Source: Bathynomus jamesi (taxonomy: Eukaryota; Arthropoda; Malacostraca; Isopoda; Cirolanidae). Taken from it: a DNA stretch of 64,000 nt. The position numbers were made by a program, and so were the translations under genes. The number at the start of each line of letters is the position of its first letter. The stretch's first letter is position 1. The notes under the pieces are model-generated. The model was given only the letters and a program-made list of their open reading frames with translations, had not been told where the DNA came from and searched no databases. The DNA lies in assembly GCA_023014485.1 (NCBI GenBank), contig JAJOZX010002351.1, forward strand, positions 1 to 64,000, read 5' to 3'. Below, piece by piece: positions 43,413-54,860 of this stretch.

Positions 43413-44042
43413 GCCTAATTTTGCTTTATGCGTCGGAATAGAATTAGACTATATTAGTGACTGTAAATGGTTTTAGCGAATCAGATTCAATATAAAAATT
43501 TATCAAAGCAATCGCATAATCTGAAAAAGAGAAATAAATTATAATGTAATATAATATAAATAGCAAACCCTAAATAATATAATTATGAAATAATTTAAAT
43601 CTGTGAAAATCTAAACAAATGGAAACCTTAAAATGGTGCTAAAACATCTCTAAAGTTGAGAAATTCAACGAAAGATCTAAAAATTCCTATTTTTTGTTAG
43701 TATTTTTCATGAAATACCAAATTTTCCAAATTTCTGTGAGGAATGGGAGAAAAGTGTATAAGGGCTAGGTTAAAGAACATAAATAGACAAATCAAATAAA
43801 ATAAAACTGATCTTCCTAGCATAAATACAACGGAAGGTACGCTTAAATCTTTGAATTTTTCCTTAATTTTGAGGGCACCTGAGAAGCAAAATCTTTGACC
43901 TCCTTGGGGGCCGGTGAAGTTGATGTCGCAGGTAGCTAATATTTTACAGATTTCTTATTGGTACCACAGACTAACTTTAGGGTGCCCCTACAAAACTGAA
44001 TTCTAAAAAAAGTTTTTTCACTCCACCCTATAATGCTCAACC

Positions 44043-44850
44043 CTACTGTTCACTGGGGTCTTGTACTACGACAGCACCACCTGTAGAGACAGGTGACGAA
44101 GAGAGAGACGTGGCACCACTTTTTGTTAGGGGTGTAACAGTGTATGCAATGAAAGGTTTCCGTGAATGCAGCACTCTCTTCAAGGCTGTTTTTTTATGCA
44201 GGAAGCAGAGGCCAAGGACGAATGCCCGAAAAATGCTCCTCCCCCATAGAAGAAGAAAAGAGCCAAAATCAAGGCCCACGGTTTTTGAGATGCCTAGACA
44301 CTTTGCGTTTGAAAGACTGAAATTCACAGACAGGGGGAAAGATGGGTTGAGGAAGATTGTTCCACAGTTCACCGGTTGAATAGATGAAAGATTGAAAATA
44401 CCGATTAACCCTTACGTTAGAGAGTTGGACAGAAAAGAAATGAGAAAATGTTGAAAGTCTGGTGCTGCGTGCTCTCTTTAAAGGAGGAGGCATGCAGTTA
44501 GGGAGTTCAGAAGATCAGTGTCTGTTATAATAGCGATAGTAAAGAGAGGGTGAGGCAACATTGCGAAGAAAGAGAGACTGAAGACACTGAGTAAGAGGCG
44601 GGGAAATGATGACTCGAAAACCCTTTGATTCCATTCTTTCAAATAGAACTGTATGGGTTGAACCACCCAACACATGAGAAGCATAATCCATACAGGGACG
44701 GATAAGACCCCTGTACAGAGAATGCAACTGAGTTGGGGTGAAGAAACTGTGGAGCCGTACAACACACATAACCTTTTAGAAACTGTTTCATAAAGAGAAT
44801 ATATGTGATCTTTCTAGCAAAAATCACGAGAATATGAAACACCAAAAATG
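44043..44850 (-). pseudogene. 3' end of a non-LTR retrotransposon (RT C-terminal region)
   Basis: The frames 44515-44769 (LHSLYRGLIRPCMDYASHVLGG) and 44269-44493 (FSHFFSVQLSNVRVNRYFQSFIY…LWNNLP) match the region after the reverse transcriptase in jockey/CR1-type elements. Breaks lie near 44500 and 44770. The 5' part, including the RT motifs, is absent. Element B inserted at its 3' end. Confidence 0.7.
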
Positions 44851-45275
44851 TTAAGAGAAGAAAGAGTTGCTCTTCTGATATATATATATCAGAAGCAACT
44901 CTGTCTTACATCAAGTCAGGTCTAGAGGTGGGGCCATCAGCGTGGCCTCCGTGTGAAGAGAGTCCGACGCACCGAACGTCTGCAAGGTTGCAATGTGTAT
45001 ATATGTTACAGTCAAAGTGTGTAACCAGCCATTTCGCGTGATGGCTGAAACTTTTAGTCATCTCCAGAAATGGCTGTTTCACTTGGTCATTTCGCAAAAT
45101 GACTAAAATTTTCAGCCATTACGCGAAATGGCTGAAATTCCACCTTGGTCATTTCGTGAAATGACTAAAATGACTTTTGTCATGAATTCATAGAAATAAC
45201 AAACATCACAATAAAATTGGAAACCTTTATTTAACTAACTAAATCTGCTAAAACATACATACATCCACGTTTACA

Positions 45276-46148
45276 ATGGCTAATAATAATGAACAGTTAG
45301 TTTGCAGGTGGTGCTCAAGCATGGAAGTGCTGAGGAACGAGTTAGAACGTGAGAGGGAGGCCAGAGTTAGGCTTGAAGAAAACGTAATGCTCCTGACGGC
45401 AAAATTAGAATCCCTTGAGACTCCAGTTACGACCCCTCCTGCCTCAGTTTCTACTAATAATATAAATAGTACTAATAGCCCTCTCTCTTCCCCTAGTTCC
45501 CAACCCTTCGTTCAAGTGCGCAATGGAGCCCCATTGAGAAAACCTAAGACTTGTCTACCAGTAATAACAAACAATAAGTTTTCTGTTTTAGGTTTCGAAG
45601 ATGCTGATGAACCGGAAATACGACTCGTTGGCGATTCCATTGTTCGAGAGCAGCTCAAGGAATTCTGTGGGAGAAACCCTCGTCGTAGGCGCCGTTACTG
45701 CTACCCTGGTGCAAGGGTGGAGGATATAACTAATAGTGTTGACCATTTTACAGAGGGTACCGCCGAGGACACAACGTATGTTATTCATGTCAGTACTAAT
45801 AACGTTTTAAATTCTAGATCGGAAGAACTGCTGGCTAGGTACAGAGACTTACTAAAGCGATTAAAGGAAAAAACTAATAAGATTGTTTTAACAGGTATAC
45901 TTCCTCGAATTATCCAACGTAACGATTTCTACAGCAAGGCGACCTATATTAACAATAACCTAAAGTCTCTTTGCCAAAAGGAAGGAGTGCATTTTGAGAA
46001 TTTTTGGAACAGTTTCTACGGCAGGAGGGACATGTTCCTTGGAGATGGACTTCATCTTAATGACGTTGGAGCTGCGCGTTTAGGAAGACTATTTCATAAT
46101 AATGTCTCTTCTTTTCAGGCTGCCGTAACTCGAACGGTCCCAGCGTAA
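45276..46148 (+). CDS. CR1-like ORF1 with SGNH esterase-like domain
   Basis: A 290-residue intact protein. The N-terminus has a CRWC motif, then a coiled coil (about 17-48) and a Ser/Thr/Pro linker. The esterase-like domain (about 115-280) shows GDSIV (catalytic Ser block), HVSTNN (in place of the usual GTNN) and DGLHLN (Asp/His block). CR1-family ORF1 proteins often carry such an esterase-type domain; its role is presumed in RNA or membrane association. Confidence 0.8.
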   Translation: MANNNEQLVCRWCSSMEVLRNELEREREARVRLEENVMLLTAKLESLETPVTTPPASVSTNNINSTNSPLSSPSSQPFVQVRNGAPLRKPKTCLPVITNNKFSVLGFEDADEPEIRLVGDSIVREQLKEFCGRNPRRRRRYCYPGARVEDITNSVDHFTEGTAEDTTYVIHVSTNNVLNSRSEELLARYRDLLKRLKEKTNKIVLTGILPRIIQRNDFYSKATYINNNLKSLCQKEGVHFENFWNSFYGRRDMFLGDGLHLNDVGAARLGRLFHNNVSSFQAAVTRTVPA

Positions 46149-46198
46149 ATTCCACAAATTTCCACTGCGCTCGCGAAGGTATCGCAATTACAAACAAT

Positions 46199-48896
46199 TT
46201 GAAGGTTCTATCCTTAAATGCTCGTAGCTTACGAAATAAAATAAACGAATTTTTTTCTTTAATTGCTTGTAAAGACTATGGTTTAATTGCGATAAATGAA
46301 TCGTGGCTTAGCACTGAAACATGTGTCTTTGTAGGGGAGTATCAAATTAGAGGTTATAGACTTTTTGTTAAAAACAGAATAGGTAGGCGAGGAGGCGGTG
46401 TTATGTTGTATATCAAAAATAATATTGCGAACGTTATAGAAGTAAAGCACACAATTCCAGAACCAATAGATTCGACTATAGCAGAACTTAAATTGAACGA
46501 TTTCAAACTTGTTGCGGTTATATATAGGCCCCCTAATCAAACAGCTGATACGGACGAAGCGTTATATCGTGAACTAAAGAGAATAATAGGTAGTGAGCAG
46601 GCTTTAGTTATGGGTGACTTTAATTGCGCCAACGTGAATTACGATACAATGCAGGGAGACGCGGAAGGTAATCGTTTAGTTAATTTTCTCGAGGATAGCT
46701 TTCTTATTCAGAAGGTTGGGGAACCTTTGAGGTTGGACAGTATTTTAGATTTAGTAGTAACTACGGATGATAGGCTAATTACTGATCTTCAAGTAATAGA
46801 ACCGTTAAGCAATAGCGATCACAATATGGTAGAGTTTGTCCTCTCAGTAAGTCACTCGAAACCAGCTAACTCGACTAAAATTCCTAACTTCCAGCATGCA
46901 GACTTTTGTAAATTTCGAAATAAATTGTCACACGTCAATTGGGAAAACGTAATGGGGAACTCCAACGCAAAACTAATGTGGGAATCGTTTGAAACAGTAT
47001 TTAGGACTATAAATGAGGAATGTGTACCGTACAAAATTAAGCGTGCGAAAGTAAATAACAAGCCCTTGTGGTTTACTTCTAGAGTACGAGACATTATAAA
47101 GAGTAGAGATAGGGCTTATAGGCTACATAAGTGCGATAAGGACAATTTGTGGTTACGAAACAACTACATATCTCTAAGGCGTGAAGCGAAAAGTGTGATA
47201 AAAAAGTCCAAGCGCGATTTTGAAATCTCCATAGCTCGTGACGGTAAAGAAAACCCCCAAGAGATTCTTTCAATACGCCAACAATAGAAATCTAGTAAAA
47301 AGTGTCTTGGGGCCGTTGAAAAATGTTAACGGAGATCTAGTTTCTGAAAACAAGGAAATGACTACCTTGCTAAACGAATTCTTTACGTCAGTGTTTACTA
47401 TAGAAGATGTAACGAATATCCCTACGGTCATAGACATAATACCCTCTGATAATAGTAATATTTTGGATAATATTGTGGTTAGTGAAGGGGAGGTAATGCG
47501 CTATATTGATAAAATGAAAACGCGTAAATCACCGGGGCCGGATTCCATATATCCCATACAACTAAAAGAATTAAAAGATAGCTTTGTTGTGCCGCTAACA
47601 AAGATTTTTGATGCGTCTATTTCTAAGGGGTGCGTACCAGATAATTTCAAGTTAGCAAACGTAACACCTATCTTTAAGAAAGGCGATAAAGGTGCGGCGG
47701 CAAATTATAGGCAAATCAGTTTAACGTCTGTTGTTGGTAAACTACTGGAATCAATAATTAGGGATCGTATAGTCAAACACTTAGAATTGCATAACTTAGT
47801 TAGAAATACGCAGCACCGTTTTAGGCGAAACAAATCTTGCTTAACTAATCTTTTAGAATTTTTTCAAAGCGTGGTTGACGTTTACGATAGTCATCGGGTG
47901 GTTGATGTAGTGTATTTAGATTTTCAAAAAGCGTTTGACACCGTACCGTACAAAAGAATCATTGAGAAAACTAAGGCTCCAGGAATCAGGGGTGTAGTAA
48001 TAAATTGGATAGAAGAGTGGTTGCGAGGTAGGAAACAGAGGGTGGTCGTTGATGGAGCGGAGTCGTGTTTGGCTAATGTAGCGAGTGGCGTTCCTCAGGG
48101 TTCTGTATTGGGCCCCTTGCTTTTTCTTATATATATTAACGATTTAGATGTCGGCCTAGTCAGTACAGTTTCAAAGTTTGCGGATGACACAAAGCTGGGT
48201 GGTAGGGCGATTAATGACGAAGATAGAGGTAAAATCCAGAATGATCTGAATAAAATCGTTGATTGGTCAGTCACATGGCAAATGAGATTTAACGTCGATA
48301 AGTGCAAAATTTTACATATAGGTTCGCGTAACGGTAATTTTGCGTATAGTATGTCAGGGAAAGAGTTGATAAGCGTAGAGCAGGAAAAAGATTTAGGAGT
48401 TATAGTCACTGGTGATTTAAAAGTAGCGAAACAAAGTACAGCAGCGGTCAATAAAGCGAACAAAGTGTTAGGTTTTATAGCTCGGAATTTTGAGTACAAA
48501 TCGCGCAATATTATAGTTCCTCTTTATAAATCATTAGTTAGACCCCATTTGGAGTACGCGATCCAATTTTGGAATCCGCATATGCGCAAAGATATAGACA
48601 AAATCGAAAGAGTTCAAAGACGAGCAACTAAGATGATTCCGTCGCTTAGGTCAAAGTCGTACGAGGATAGGCTTAAAGAGTTAAAATTGACTACACTCGA
48701 GACTAGGAGGCTAAGGGGTGATCTAATCCAGGTTTTCAAAATTATGAATGGGTTCGATAACGTAGATAGAGATAGCTTTTTCGAAATATCTCAATATAAT
48801 AGGACTAGAAATAACGGGTGTAAGTTGACAAGTAGAAGGTTCGAGACAGCAGTTGCCAAAAACTTTTTTACGCATAGAATAGTAAATAGGAAATAG
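46199..48896 (+). pseudogene. CR1-like ORF2: AP endonuclease plus reverse transcriptase, one frameshift
   Basis: The endonuclease part (46199-47287) shows SLNARSLRNK, NESWL, GDFNCANVNYD and SNSDHNMV. The RT part (47238-48896) shows YRQISLTSVVGKLLE, DFQKAFDTVP, GVPQGSVLGPLLFLIYINDL and the catalytic FADDTKLGG. A downstream region ends FEIMN…RIVNRK. The two frames overlap at 47238-47287, where a single frameshift joins them. No in-frame ATG is evident at 46199 (the first residue is a non-ATG codon), so expression may depend on ORF1 read-through or reinitiation. Otherwise complete. Confidence 0.88.
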
Positions 48897-49762
48897 TTTG
48901 CCGGTAGAAGTAATTAGTAGCACGTCTATAAACATGTTTAAAAATCGATTAGACGCATATGTTGATAGATTGGGTATAGTTTAAGGTAGTAAAATTAAGG
49001 GTTGGATAAGATAGATTTTGATTCTCTTTTCATTAAAGATCACAATAACCAGACTAGAGGTCATAGTATGAAATTATTTAAGCCAAGATGTAGAACAAAT
49101 TTAAGAAAACATAGTTTTACAAGTGTTGTGGGATATAGGGAGGCAGCATCTTGGGTTAGGGGATACTCTCTGTCCTTACACACCCCATTTAAAGAGATTC
49201 CTCTGCCGAGCGGTGCCCCCCATAGTACTGTGAGGTATTGAAAAACTCATGATCTTCACTTGCCCCACAAACACCTTTAAATGGGAGACCCAAAATGGGT
49301 GCACACACATTTCTACATTACTGTACAGTCTTTACAGCCACACCTACACTTTTCCTCCTAAGTATATATATTGTAATGTATATGGTTGTAAATTGTGACT
49401 TGGTCCGCAATTGATATGGACCGTGACTTATTTTTGGTTGGCAAGGTACTGGTATTGATGGATATCGTAATGAAATTGACTGGATTCTTTGGATCTGATA
49501 TATTTGCATGTCGGTTATAAATAGATATAGAGTGTAACATATTTGTGGATAGTAGTCTATTATGACTTGATCCTCTGGATCCAGAGATTCTATCTTTAGT
49601 TTTAAATTGATAATTAATTAGTTTTAAATTGATAATTATTTAGTTTTGTAAAAATTGGTTGTTGCCAATGTACAGGCAGTTTTTACATAGTGGAGCCACC
49701 TCGATGGGCCGAAGTGGCCCCTAGTGTGCCCACTATAAAAATTTCATGTTCTTATGTTCTTT
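48897..49762 (+). other. CR1 3' untranslated region
   Basis: Noncoding. It holds a duplicated TTAGTTTTAAATTGATAATTA (about 49585 and 49619) and ends in TGTTCTTA repeats. Confidence 0.6.
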
Positions 49763-50140
49763 GTGGTTCGGAACCCACGTAAAATTGTAGGTCCCCTCCG
49801 CCACCACGGAGGACATGCACAGTACACAATTACGAACACAGTTAGGTAGACCAGCCATGAGTGGATCCTAGGGTCTTTGTTGGTCTGAAACATTATAACA
49901 TTATAACATTTCAACACATTTGAATGTGAATTTTCAATATAGAGTTTTTCAAATACTAACTGGGCCTTCAATGTTATTTCGATGTCCGCCATTGAAGGCC
50001 CGGTTAGGTCGCCTCTATGCCCTTGACAATTGGTTAGGTTAAGTCCTGATATTTTCGTTAAAACTAACGAAAATAACAGAACTTAACCTAACCAATTGTC
50101 AAGGGCATACAGTTGACCTAACCGGGCAAATGATCTTGTA
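49763..50140. other. SINE tail fragment and a palindrome
   Basis: GTGGTTCGGAACCCACGT (49763-49780) followed by GTAGGTC resembles the box B region and tail of the SINE at 10804. A ~125-bp imperfect palindrome (50000-50126) is built on GGCCCGGTTAGGTC…GACCTAACCGGGC, with the centre near CGTTAAAACTAACG. Confidence 0.55.
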
Positions 50141-50294
50141 CGAAATGACCAAGGTGGAATTTCAGCCATTTCGTGTAATGGCTGAAGATTTTAGTCATTT
50201 CGCGAAATGACCAAGTAAAACAGCCATTTCCCGAAATGACTAAAAGTTTCAGCCATTACGCGAAATTGCTGGTTACACACTTTGACTGTAACAT

Positions 50295-50297
50295 ATA

Positions 50298-50363
<66 letters not shown>

Positions 50364-50395
50364 TATATATAATATATATATATACACACACTGTG

Positions 50396-50443
<48 letters not shown>

Positions 50444-50453
50444 ATATAAATAA

Positions 50454-50505
<52 letters not shown>

Positions 50506-50923
50506 CTGTATGTCCTTGCTTTCTGGGATTATGAGTTTTCATATGTGCAAATTAACTGCGTCTAACAAATTATTTGTTGATATTTTATTTATTTATTTTA
50601 TTTTTTATTTATCTACAAATATATAGTTTACATAGATGAGTGTAATTTCATTATTAAATACAGATACTGTATACAGTTGTAAACTGTCTTTAGCAAACGT
50701 GCACGGGTTCCAGGCCAAAATCTATGACTTATCATAGATATTATTAATTTTTCCTCTGTCCATTTATGAAATTGACAGAGCGAAATTGCGTATTTCATGA
50801 AATAAGCAATAACTTTGTTTATTTCATAAATTTGGCAAATGGACTGCCAATTTCATGAAATAAGCAATAATTTGATTATTTATGGAAAGCGCAAGTTCAC
50901 CGATTTCGTGTATAAAAATTGGT

Positions 50924-50985
<62 letters not shown>
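50295..50985. repeat. Long TA microsatellites around an AT-rich spacer
   Basis: TA/CA/ATA tracts at 50297-50500 and 50925-50985. Between them, 50750-50880 has repeated ATTTCATGAAATAAGCAATAA-type palindromic units. Open frames through the TA tracts are artefacts. Confidence 0.85.
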
Positions 50986-50988
<3 letters not shown>

Positions 50989-52199
50989 GGTGTCCCATAA
51001 GTCCGGCATCACAGGAGAAATTCATATTTTTCTATTTCTACAAACCATAATTCATATTTTTCTCTTTCTACAGGCCATAATGTCTGTGAGCAAGGAAGAA
51101 CGAATCCAGATAATTCTACTCATAGGAAATCGGAGTCAAAGAGAGGCCGCTGCTGAATTTAACAGACTGCATCCAGACCGCGAGCCAATAACACAGAGTT
51201 GTGTTAGCAGACTTGTTGCAAAGTTTAAGGAAACAGGATCCATAGAAGATAAACCACGCAGTGGACCTTCAAGGAGGTCCTCTGACGATGATACAGCGAC
51301 TGCTATCCTGGCTCATTTTAACAGAAGTCCCAATAAGTCTCTTCGGCGATTGTCCTGCCGAGACAGGAGTGTCGAAAAGTAGCATCCATCGCATTCTTCA
51401 GGCTCACAAATGGCATCCATATAAACTTCAGATCCTACAGAAATTAAGCGAAGATGATCCCGACCGGCGGATGGAATTTTGTGAATGGGCTACGGTACAA
51501 TATGCTCGGGATGCCAATTTCCCGTCCACCATTCCGTTCAGTGACGAGGCTGTTTTTTATGGAAATGGTGAGATAAATCGACAGAACACCCGCTACTGGT
51601 CTCAAAACAACCCTCACTGGTATACCTCTCCAAAGGAACAAGGTGCATCTCGGGTGATGGTATGGTGTGACATTTGGAAGGATCGCATCATAGGCCCCCT
51701 CTTTTTCAATGAACATGTCACTGGAGGTACCTACCTACGTATGCATAAGGAAGAAGCATTTCCCAGTGTCTTGAACGAAGAAGGAAATTTCCCAACATGG
51801 TTCCAGCAAGACGGTGCTCCTGCACATTACAGCACCCAAGTAAGGGAATACCTGTACCAACAATTCCCTGGTCATTGGATAGGACGTCGAGGGCCTGTGG
51901 AATGGCCAGCTAGAAGCCCTGATCTCACGCCACTAGATTTTTATCTCTGGGGCCACTTGAAAGGGCTGGTATATGCAGAGAAAATTAGGAGTGTTGAACA
52001 TTTGCGGCAGCGCATTATTGGGGCATGTAACACCATTACTCCTGACATCATTCACCGTGTGCTTGCTGACTGGGTATCACGTCTGAATTTGTGTATTGTA
52101 AACAATGGTGGACATATTGAGCACGTTCTGTAAATAAAAGCTTTTGTTTTGCCTTTTTTTATTATTTTTCCTATGATGCCGTACTTATGGGACACCCTA
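50986..52199 (+). mobile_element. Full-length DD41D (Tc1/mariner superfamily) transposon
   Basis: The ends CAGGGTGTCCCATAAGTCC (50986) and the inverse at 52199 are inserted in TA-rich DNA. It is about 1.2 kb with one transposase gene. The deletion copy at 37484-38087 derives from the same family. Confidence 0.9.
51080..52133 (+). pseudogene. DD41D transposase with a single frameshift
   Basis: The ATG at 51080 (MSVSKEERIQIILLIGNRSQ) starts a helix-turn-helix region (residues about 1-90). An extra base near 51355 shifts the frame; the deletion copy is normal at that point. The catalytic part has FSDEAVFYGNG, QQDGAPAHY and RSPDLTPLDFYLWG, with 41 residues between the second and third aspartates. 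The C-terminus ends GGHIEHVL. About 350 residues. The arrangement is that of DD41D (rosa-like) transposases. One indel from being open, so recent. Confidence 0.88.
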
Positions 52200-52203
52200 T
52201 ATA

Positions 52204-52245
<42 letters not shown>

Positions 52246-53480
52246 AGAGACCGACTGGAAATTCCTTTCCTCGTTGTTCTCAAACACCATGGAATCAAAA
52301 CAAAAGCTATACACGTGGGCATGAAACAGGCCCACGGACGGAGGAAACAGATTTTGTGGTATTTCCAAAAATGCCCACCAGAGGACGTCACCAAAGCCTA
52401 TAAAATGCAGGTTCTTTCTAAAATCACTCTCACTTGCCATCTTCTCATTTTTGTCGTTACGTCTCGCTCTCAGCACCTTTGTCAGTAGCACCGCGTCACG
52501 CCATCCACTCTCCGGCCTTCGTCGGAGAGCGGTTCGCTGTTCCTTCAAGGCTCCGGTCGAGCATACATAAAGTAAGGCCCTCAACAATTTTATCCTGCAA
52601 GAAGCAACATCACTACTGCAGGAGTTTCCGCTGGCCCCCTTTTCAACAAGTCTCTATCGGCCCCCAACACTCATCCTCTCGCCGGTAAGGTCAGTCCGCC
52701 TGCAGAAGCAATCCTTTGAAGCCCAGGTCCGTAAACCTTTTAGTAGGCTACAAGCCACAAGCCTACCCTCGCCTTCGTGTTCAGCAATTCCCTCGTAGCC
52801 TGGATAGTGTAAGTGTGTAACCACAGCCTAGAGAATAGGCTATGCCCAAAAGTGTACGCAAACAACCTGCAAACTAACTCTCTCATTACCACTGCGGTAG
52901 GCCTGTCCAATTATTTTACCGTATTCCATTATCTTACTGTATTTGTATCCGCTTGTTTATTTGCTCATCCATGCATTTCATTTTATTTGCCTAATCCATT
53001 TACTGTACCATACCGTACTTTCATTATCTCAGTTATTATTGGCTTCATTACTTATTGTGGGTTCACTGCTGCATATCTCATTAGCCTACCTAAATTCATG
53101 CTTATCATCATTGTACTTACTTAACGATTATACTGTGTAACCATTTCGTATTGCCAATAATAATGAGTCATTTGTTAATCACTACAAATACCGTTATAGA
53201 ACTGTTAATCACTGTCAACAAATAATTAATTTATTTTTCTAATTAAACACAAAACAACAAAGTAATTTCTCTCTCCTTATTAAATATTGTTTGTTTGGGC
53301 TGTAGGCCCAAGCTGGCGACCCCTAATTATTCATTTCAATTTAATTCATAAATTATAGTAAGCCTACTTTCTTGGCCACATCAAATTGGTGATCCGTAGG
53401 CCACTATATATATATATATATAGTAGCTTAACCGCCGATTGATTCGTACCTTGAGTGGTATCATACATATCTCGGCGATA
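52200..53480. repeat. LTR-like noncoding repeat, copy 1
   Basis: After TA and GT tracts there is a possible promoter (CCTATAAAATGCAGG at about 52398). A segment with CGGCCTTCGTCGGAGAGCGG and CTTCAAGGCTCC (52515-52555) recurs, diverged, at 53775-53830. TGGCGACCCC (about 53313) and TTGGTGATCC (about 53383) resemble the primer-site style of LTR retrotransposons. No coding region. Identity uncertain. Confidence 0.4.
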
Positions 53481-53499
53481 TATATATATATGGGATGAA

Positions 53500-54860
53500 T
53501 TTCACAATTAAACACGTGAAATGAATGAATGCCGCAAACCCACAAGGAAAAAGAAAAACGATTCCAAGGCCTTTCGTGTATTCAGAGCTACACCTCATCA
53601 GGGAATGAAGAGAGAAGGCAAGATGCCCATAAATATATACAACGTAGCGGAAACCAAAGCAATTAGCACATACTTAAGAGTTAATGAGAGGCAAAAGGAA
53701 TTTTATCAAGATATTGTCAATTTTATACATTCCCGCACTGTTATTGAAATTCGTCAGCAGCAACACTCGTCAAGCCACCCGTTCTTTGGCCTTCACCGGG
53801 GAGCGGCCTGCTGTTTCCTTCAAGGCTCCAGTCTATCATCAAGTAAGGCCTTCTACAGACCGCCTGCAGAAACAATCCTTCGAAAGCCAGCGCCGTTCGA
53901 CTTCAGCCGGCCTCAGTCCCTCAAGCAACATCTAAACACTACACGAAGCGAATCAACACTTGAGGCGACATCCTTCTGACCCTGGTTTAACTCATCCTTC
54001 ACCTCAAGTCGATCGGCGCCCGTTCAACAAGCTTCTCTGTTCTCCAGAGGTATTCCGCATTTCGGGCCTACAGTCTACAAGGTAACCCTTCAAGTATCTC
54101 TTCATGTCCAGAGGTATTTCAATATTGTCGGTAAGCTCTCTGTGCCTCGTTCTTAAGCAATCCTCGTGAAGCCTACACAGTGTAGTCGCAGAACCGCGTT
54201 AGGTCATACCCAAAAGTGTTTTCACTACCGTTCAAACTAACTTTTTCGTTAGAGTTGCAGTAGACCTATTCCAAGTGTCATTCCAATACCGTAATTGTGT
54301 ATCACCCTATTACTGTGTTCTTTTCTGTAATTCATTTTATTTTGCATCCGTTTGTGTATGTGATCCTTTTAAGCAGTTCAGTATTGACGGCCTAATCCAC
54401 TTACAGTGCACTAAACATACGTGCATTCTTTCTATTATATTATTAAATAGGCTGCAGCATCTATTCTATGTTCCATTATGCGTAACTCTGTAGCCTACCT
54501 AAATCAGTGTATTATGTAATCCATTCAGTGCACCAAACGCACGTGCATAATTTCTGTTATCAATAGGCTTCATATTTCATGCTGCGTTTCCATTTGTGCA
54601 CAACTCATTAGCCTATATAACCTTACCTAACAATTAAGCTGTATGACCATTTCCTTATTTGCTAAGCCTCAGTCATCTTTAGCATAATATAAATGCCGTT
54701 ATATAATTGTTAATCACTATAACTGCCGTCATTGCATTGTTAATCGCTGTGAACAAATAACTGATTTATTTTCTTAATTAAACAGCTAAAATATTTACCT
54801 TATCTTCAAATATTTTGCAAAATAATGCACCCTAGTGAGACTAAGGAATAAAACAAGTCA
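53500..54860. repeat. LTR-like noncoding repeat, copy 2
   Basis: It shares blocks with copy 1 in the same order: CTTCAAGGCTCC, CGCCTGCAGAAACAATCCTT, CATACCCAAAAGTGT, and a final AACAAATAA…TTAATTAAACA. Copies are strongly diverged. Preceded by the hammerhead-like segment at 53572-53601. Open frames (53521-53979) look like chance. Confidence 0.45.
53572..53601 (-). ncRNA. Hammerhead-ribozyme-like core
   Basis: On the minus strand CTGATGA is followed by stem II GTGTA/TACAC closing a 9-base loop, then GAAA. This is the conserved hammerhead core order. Stems I and III and the cleavage triplet could not be confirmed by eye. Confidence 0.5.

Larger units (their letters stand above)
38775..44030. 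mobile_element. Element B: second TAGGG-ended transposon
   Basis: The 5' end TAGGGTGGAGTG is at 38775 and the 3' end CACTCCACCCTA at 44030. Imperfect inverted repeats are about 350-370 bp long (38775-39145 and 43668-44030). Flanks are ATTGCTCAA (38766-38774) and AATGCTCAA (44032-44040), a 9-bp duplication with one mismatch and one extra T. It carries a decayed transposase on the minus strand and a mariner inserted just inside the left inverted repeat. Confidence 0.82.
45200..49762 (+). mobile_element. Near-complete CR1-like non-LTR retrotransposon
   Basis: It has ORF1 (45276-46148), endonuclease (46199-47287) and reverse transcriptase (to 48896), then a ~860-bp 3' region ending CATGTTCTTATGTTCTTTG. 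Short TGTTCTTA repeats at the end are typical of CR1. The 5' boundary is uncertain. Confidence 0.85.
45004..50294. mobile_element. Inverted-repeat element carrying a nested CR1-like LINE
   Basis: GTTACAGTCAAAGTGTGTAA starts at about 45005 and its inverse ends at about 50292. The ~165-180 bp inverted ends are made of alternating CAGCCATTTCGCG / TCATTTCGCGAAATGA palindromic units. The interior contains a palindrome (50000-50126) and is otherwise filled by the LINE at about 45200-49762. No transposase of its own. Confidence 0.75.

Noticed and set aside
50236..50542. Open frames through the TA/CA microsatellites (poly-Tyr-Ile products)
   Set aside because: They are translations of simple repeats with no start context or domain.
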